Below, one piece after another: positions 6,476 through 8,561 of a DNA stretch of 8,561 bases. The notes below the pieces were generated by a model. The model saw only the letters and a list, made by a program, of their open reading frames with translations. It did no database searches and had not been told where the DNA came from. The stretch is from assembly GCA_027858355.1 (NCBI GenBank), contig JAQICW010000480.1, positions 1 to 8,561 of the forward strand. The letters run 5' to 3'. The position numbers and the translations under genes are program-made. The DNA comes from Desulfobacula sp. GTDB lineage: Bacteria > Desulfobacterota > Desulfobacteria > Desulfobacterales > Desulfobacteraceae. Each line of letters starts with the position of its first letter. The stretch's first letter is position 1.

Positions 6476-8434
6476 TTATATAAAAAACAGCAACAAAATT
6501 ATAGCCAGTAAAATATAACCAATATAAAGATGAATATCACCATGTTGTATCCATCTTAATTTATCAAATAAAAACAGGATCGGATTAACGATTACCCTTT
6601 TCATATGAAGTTCTGCAATATCATTCACATGACTCGTATAGTATGTATTTAAAGGGAATCGTCCTGTGATTTTTGGATGATCTTCGTCTAAAGGTGCGGC
6701 AGGTCGGAAAAAATCAAGAATAAACGATGCATATGAAGACCCTGTATACTGCATTTTAACCGTTGGTTGAGTAAAGCCACATCCCCATGTGCCTGATCTT
6801 GTAATAGTTTTATTCCTGTAAAAAAACCATCGGATTGCTGTCACCAACAATAAAGAGACAAGAAAAATAGTTGCTGCAAGTGTAATATTTCCGGCCATCT
6901 GCCCAAATGGTTCAGGAGGAACACGGCTGAATCCGAGCCCCAAAGCGGATACGGCTTTAACAGGCATCCAAAGAATAAGCTTTGGGAATATACCGATGAG
7001 TACACAGGCACCGGCAAGAATCGACATTGCGAAAAGCATGCTTGGCCCTTTTTCATCTATATTAACTGCAGCGTTGGTCCTTGGTTCTCCTTGAAAGGCA
7101 ATACCAATTACCTTTGTAAAACAGGCCAGTGCCAACCCGCCAATAACAGCAAGGCTGATAATTGCAAGACAACTCATAACAAAGGCGGATTTATCAAGAC
7201 CAACACCTTTAAATCCACCGATATATATAAAAAATTCCCCCACAAATCCGTTAAAGGGCGGAAGCCCACAGATGGCCAGAGAGCCAATTATAAATGCAAG
7301 TCCGGTAATTTTCATATTTTTCAATAAACCGCCCAGAGCATCAATGGAACGGGTTCCTGTTTTTTGTAGAACCATTCCTGAACCCATAAACAAAAGGGCC
7401 TTAAATATGGAATGATTGAGAATGTGAAGAAACCCTCCTGTAAATCCAAGAACGGCCATCAAAGGATTTTTCGATGAAACGCCAATCATTCCGACACCCA
7501 ACCCAATTAAAATAATACCGATGTTTTCAACACTGGAATAGGCCAGTAACCGTTTTATATCTTGTTGGCCCAGGGCATATACGATACCCAGAATACCCGA
7601 AATAACTCCGGCAAAAAGAACAATATTCCCAAAAAGAGGAGTGTGCAAATTCAAAAGAATATACATTTTTATAATGCCGTAAATGCCGGTTTTAATCATG
7701 ACTCCGGACATGACCGCAGAAATATGACTTGGGGCAGCAGGATGGGCATGTGGTAACCAGACATGAAAGGGAAATACACCTGCTTTTGAACCAAAACCAA
7801 TAAATGAAAAAATAAATACCAGAATTTTTGCTGTTTGGGTAAGAGAACCCATGGCTTCAAATCCAAAGCTACCCGTATAGCCATAAACGATTCCAAATGC
7901 TGCGAATATAAACATGGCGCCAACATGGGAAAAAATAAAATAAAGATACCCGGCTTTTCGACTTTCAGCTGAGTTATGCTTGTAAATAACCAGGAAAAAA
8001 GATGACAGGGACATGATTTCCCAGGACAGCATGAAGGTGATCATATTTGCTGCGGTTACAACCAACGCCATGGAGGCAATTAGAATACTGAAGAAAAAAT
8101 AGTTAACCGCTGTTCTCAAAGCGTTTCTTGAATTCTCCATATAATGAAAGCTGTAAATCGCGGCAATAAGACAAATAGCAAAAATGATCACAAGAAAAAA
8201 ACCAGAAAGTCCATCCATTTTAAATGCAAGAGAAAAAACATACAAATATCTAAAGGATGCGCCGGCAATGCCGGGCTGAATGAGTTTTAGCACAGCATCT
8301 ATTAATCCTAAAAGACAACCGGCGCTTAACAAAAAAACCGTAATGATCTTTGCCAATTTAGCTTGCCGCGCTAAAACAAGGGATAAAAAACCTCCAAATA
8401 AAATTATCAGTATTGATATAAAAAATTGACCCAT
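6476..8434 (-). CDS. hyfB: HyfB-like antiporter-type proton-translocating membrane subunit
   Basis: A 652-residue membrane protein, near the E. coli HyfB length (about 672), of the NuoL/M/N-Mrp superfamily; it would pump H+ or Na+ in the cytoplasmic membrane. Visible family residues: Glu139 (LSWEIMSLSSFFLV, helix 5), Lys217 (GFGSKAGVFPFHVWLPHAH, helix 7), PAAPSHISAVMSGVMIKTGIY (split PAAPSHISA and MSGVMIKTG, with Lys248 in helix 8), RLLAYSSVENIG (295-306), HSIFKALLFMGSG (341-353) and GLPPFNGFVGEFF (390-402). The C-terminal soluble loop RSGTWGCGF (546-554) then MQYTGSSYASFI (561-572) is typical of HyfB/HycC and separates it from NuoL; a final membrane helix (about 635-652) ends the protein. 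The ATG has AGGGG five bases upstream. It is the first gene of the operon in this window. Confidence 0.93.
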   Translation of the reverse strand: MGQFFISILIILFGGFLSLVLARQAKLAKIITVFLLSAGCLLGLIDAVLKLIQPGIAGASFRYLYVFSLAFKMDGLSGFFLVIIFAICLIAAIYSFHYMENSRNALRTAVNYFFFSILIASMALVVTAANMITFMLSWEIMSLSSFFLVIYKHNSAESRKAGYLYFIFSHVGAMFIFAAFGIVYGYTGSFGFEAMGSLTQTAKILVFIFSFIGFGSKAGVFPFHVWLPHAHPAAPSHISAVMSGVMIKTGIYGIIKMYILLNLHTPLFGNIVLFAGVISGILGIVYALGQQDIKRLLAYSSVENIGIILIGLGVGMIGVSSKNPLMAVLGFTGGFLHILNHSIFKALLFMGSGMVLQKTGTRSIDALGGLLKNMKITGLAFIIGSLAICGLPPFNGFVGEFFIYIGGFKGVGLDKSAFVMSCLAIISLAVIGGLALACFTKVIGIAFQGEPRTNAAVNIDEKGPSMLFAMSILAGACVLIGIFPKLILWMPVKAVSALGLGFSRVPPEPFGQMAGNITLAATIFLVSLLLVTAIRWFFYRNKTITRSGTWGCGFTQPTVKMQYTGSSYASFILDFFRPAAPLDEDHPKITGRFPLNTYYTSHVNDIAELHMKRVIVNPILFLFDKLRWIQHGDIHLYIGYILLAIILLLFFI

Positions 8435-8561
8435 AAATTCCCCTATTTTACTTAACGTATTCTTTTATCTGACAGTTTCAAATCCGGTGCAGGGCATTAT
8501 TTTCCTCATTTATTTTTCCCATATTTATTATTTTTATTTAGAAGTATTCGCAACCATAAAA
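8435..8561 (-). promoter_or_regulatory. Upstream flank of the hyf operon; no confident promoter
   Basis: These 127 bases precede hyfB on the minus strand. They hold the hyfB ribosome site (AGGGG, 8444-8440). The best promoter-like pair I see is TTGAAA (8481-8476) with a poor -10, TACGTT (8459-8454), 16 bases on. Short reading frames entering from the window edge stop within about 35 bases, so the tail of an upstream gene could lie here, but nothing identifies it. Whether hyfB is the true first gene cannot be judged from this window. Confidence 0.2.

Noticed and set aside
1108..8434. Reading the operon as respiratory complex I (nuo)
   Set aside because: NuoC and NuoD are fused in the HycE/HyfG style, the NuoB-like domain has CxxC rather than the adjacent cysteines of NuoB, HyfB carries the C-terminal HyfB loop, and there are no NuoA, E, F or G genes.
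3389..8434. Mrp-type Na+/H+ antiporter operon
   Set aside because: HyfB, HyfE and HyfF share ancestry with MrpA/D and MrpC, but the NuoH-like HyfC and the two Fe-S/large-subunit genes show a redox-type complex; MrpB, E, F and G are absent.

Overview
The window looks like chromosomal DNA of an AT-rich bacterium. An anaerobic Desulfobacterota (Desulfobacteraceae-like) host is my best guess, from the combination of a hydrogenase-4-like cluster with a stand-alone cytidylate-kinase-like/BON protein. That assignment is inference, because there is no rRNA or other taxonomic marker here.

Layout: a single plus-strand gene (111-947) encodes a cytidylate-kinase-like protein with a C-terminal BON domain. 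After a 160-base convergent gap, the rest of the window is one minus-strand operon, read right to left: hyfB (8434-6476), hyfC (6391-5471), hyfE (5474-4830), hyfF (4819-3389), hyfG (3392-1881) and a hyfH-hyfI fusion (1851-1108). The genes are tightly packed. hyfC/hyfE and hyfF/hyfG overlap by ATGA. The largest internal gap, hyfB-hyfC, can fold into a nested stem-loop. No mobile element, CRISPR array, tRNA or rRNA was seen.

How the genes fit together: the operon encodes a membrane complex of the respiratory complex I / group 4 membrane-bound [NiFe]-hydrogenase superfamily. HyfB and HyfF are antiporter-like ion-pumping subunits, HyfC is the NuoH-like connector, and HyfE is a NuoJ/NuoK-like small membrane subunit. 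HyfG (NuoC-NuoD-like) and the HyfH-HyfI fusion (ferredoxin plus NuoB-like) form the peripheral arm.

The striking point is that HyfG has none of the four cysteines that hold the Ni-Fe centre in hydrogenases: the N-terminal CGxC is AGDT and the C-terminal DPCxxC is NLSYCG. The [4Fe-4S] ligands of the NuoB-like domain are intact. The complex is therefore almost certainly not a hydrogenase. It belongs to the 'energy-converting hydrogenase-related' (Ehr) type, whose redox partner and physiological role are not established. The ferredoxin domain has also lost one of its two cluster sites, which leaves a short predicted electron wire of two [4Fe-4S] clusters leading to a metal-free active-site pocket.
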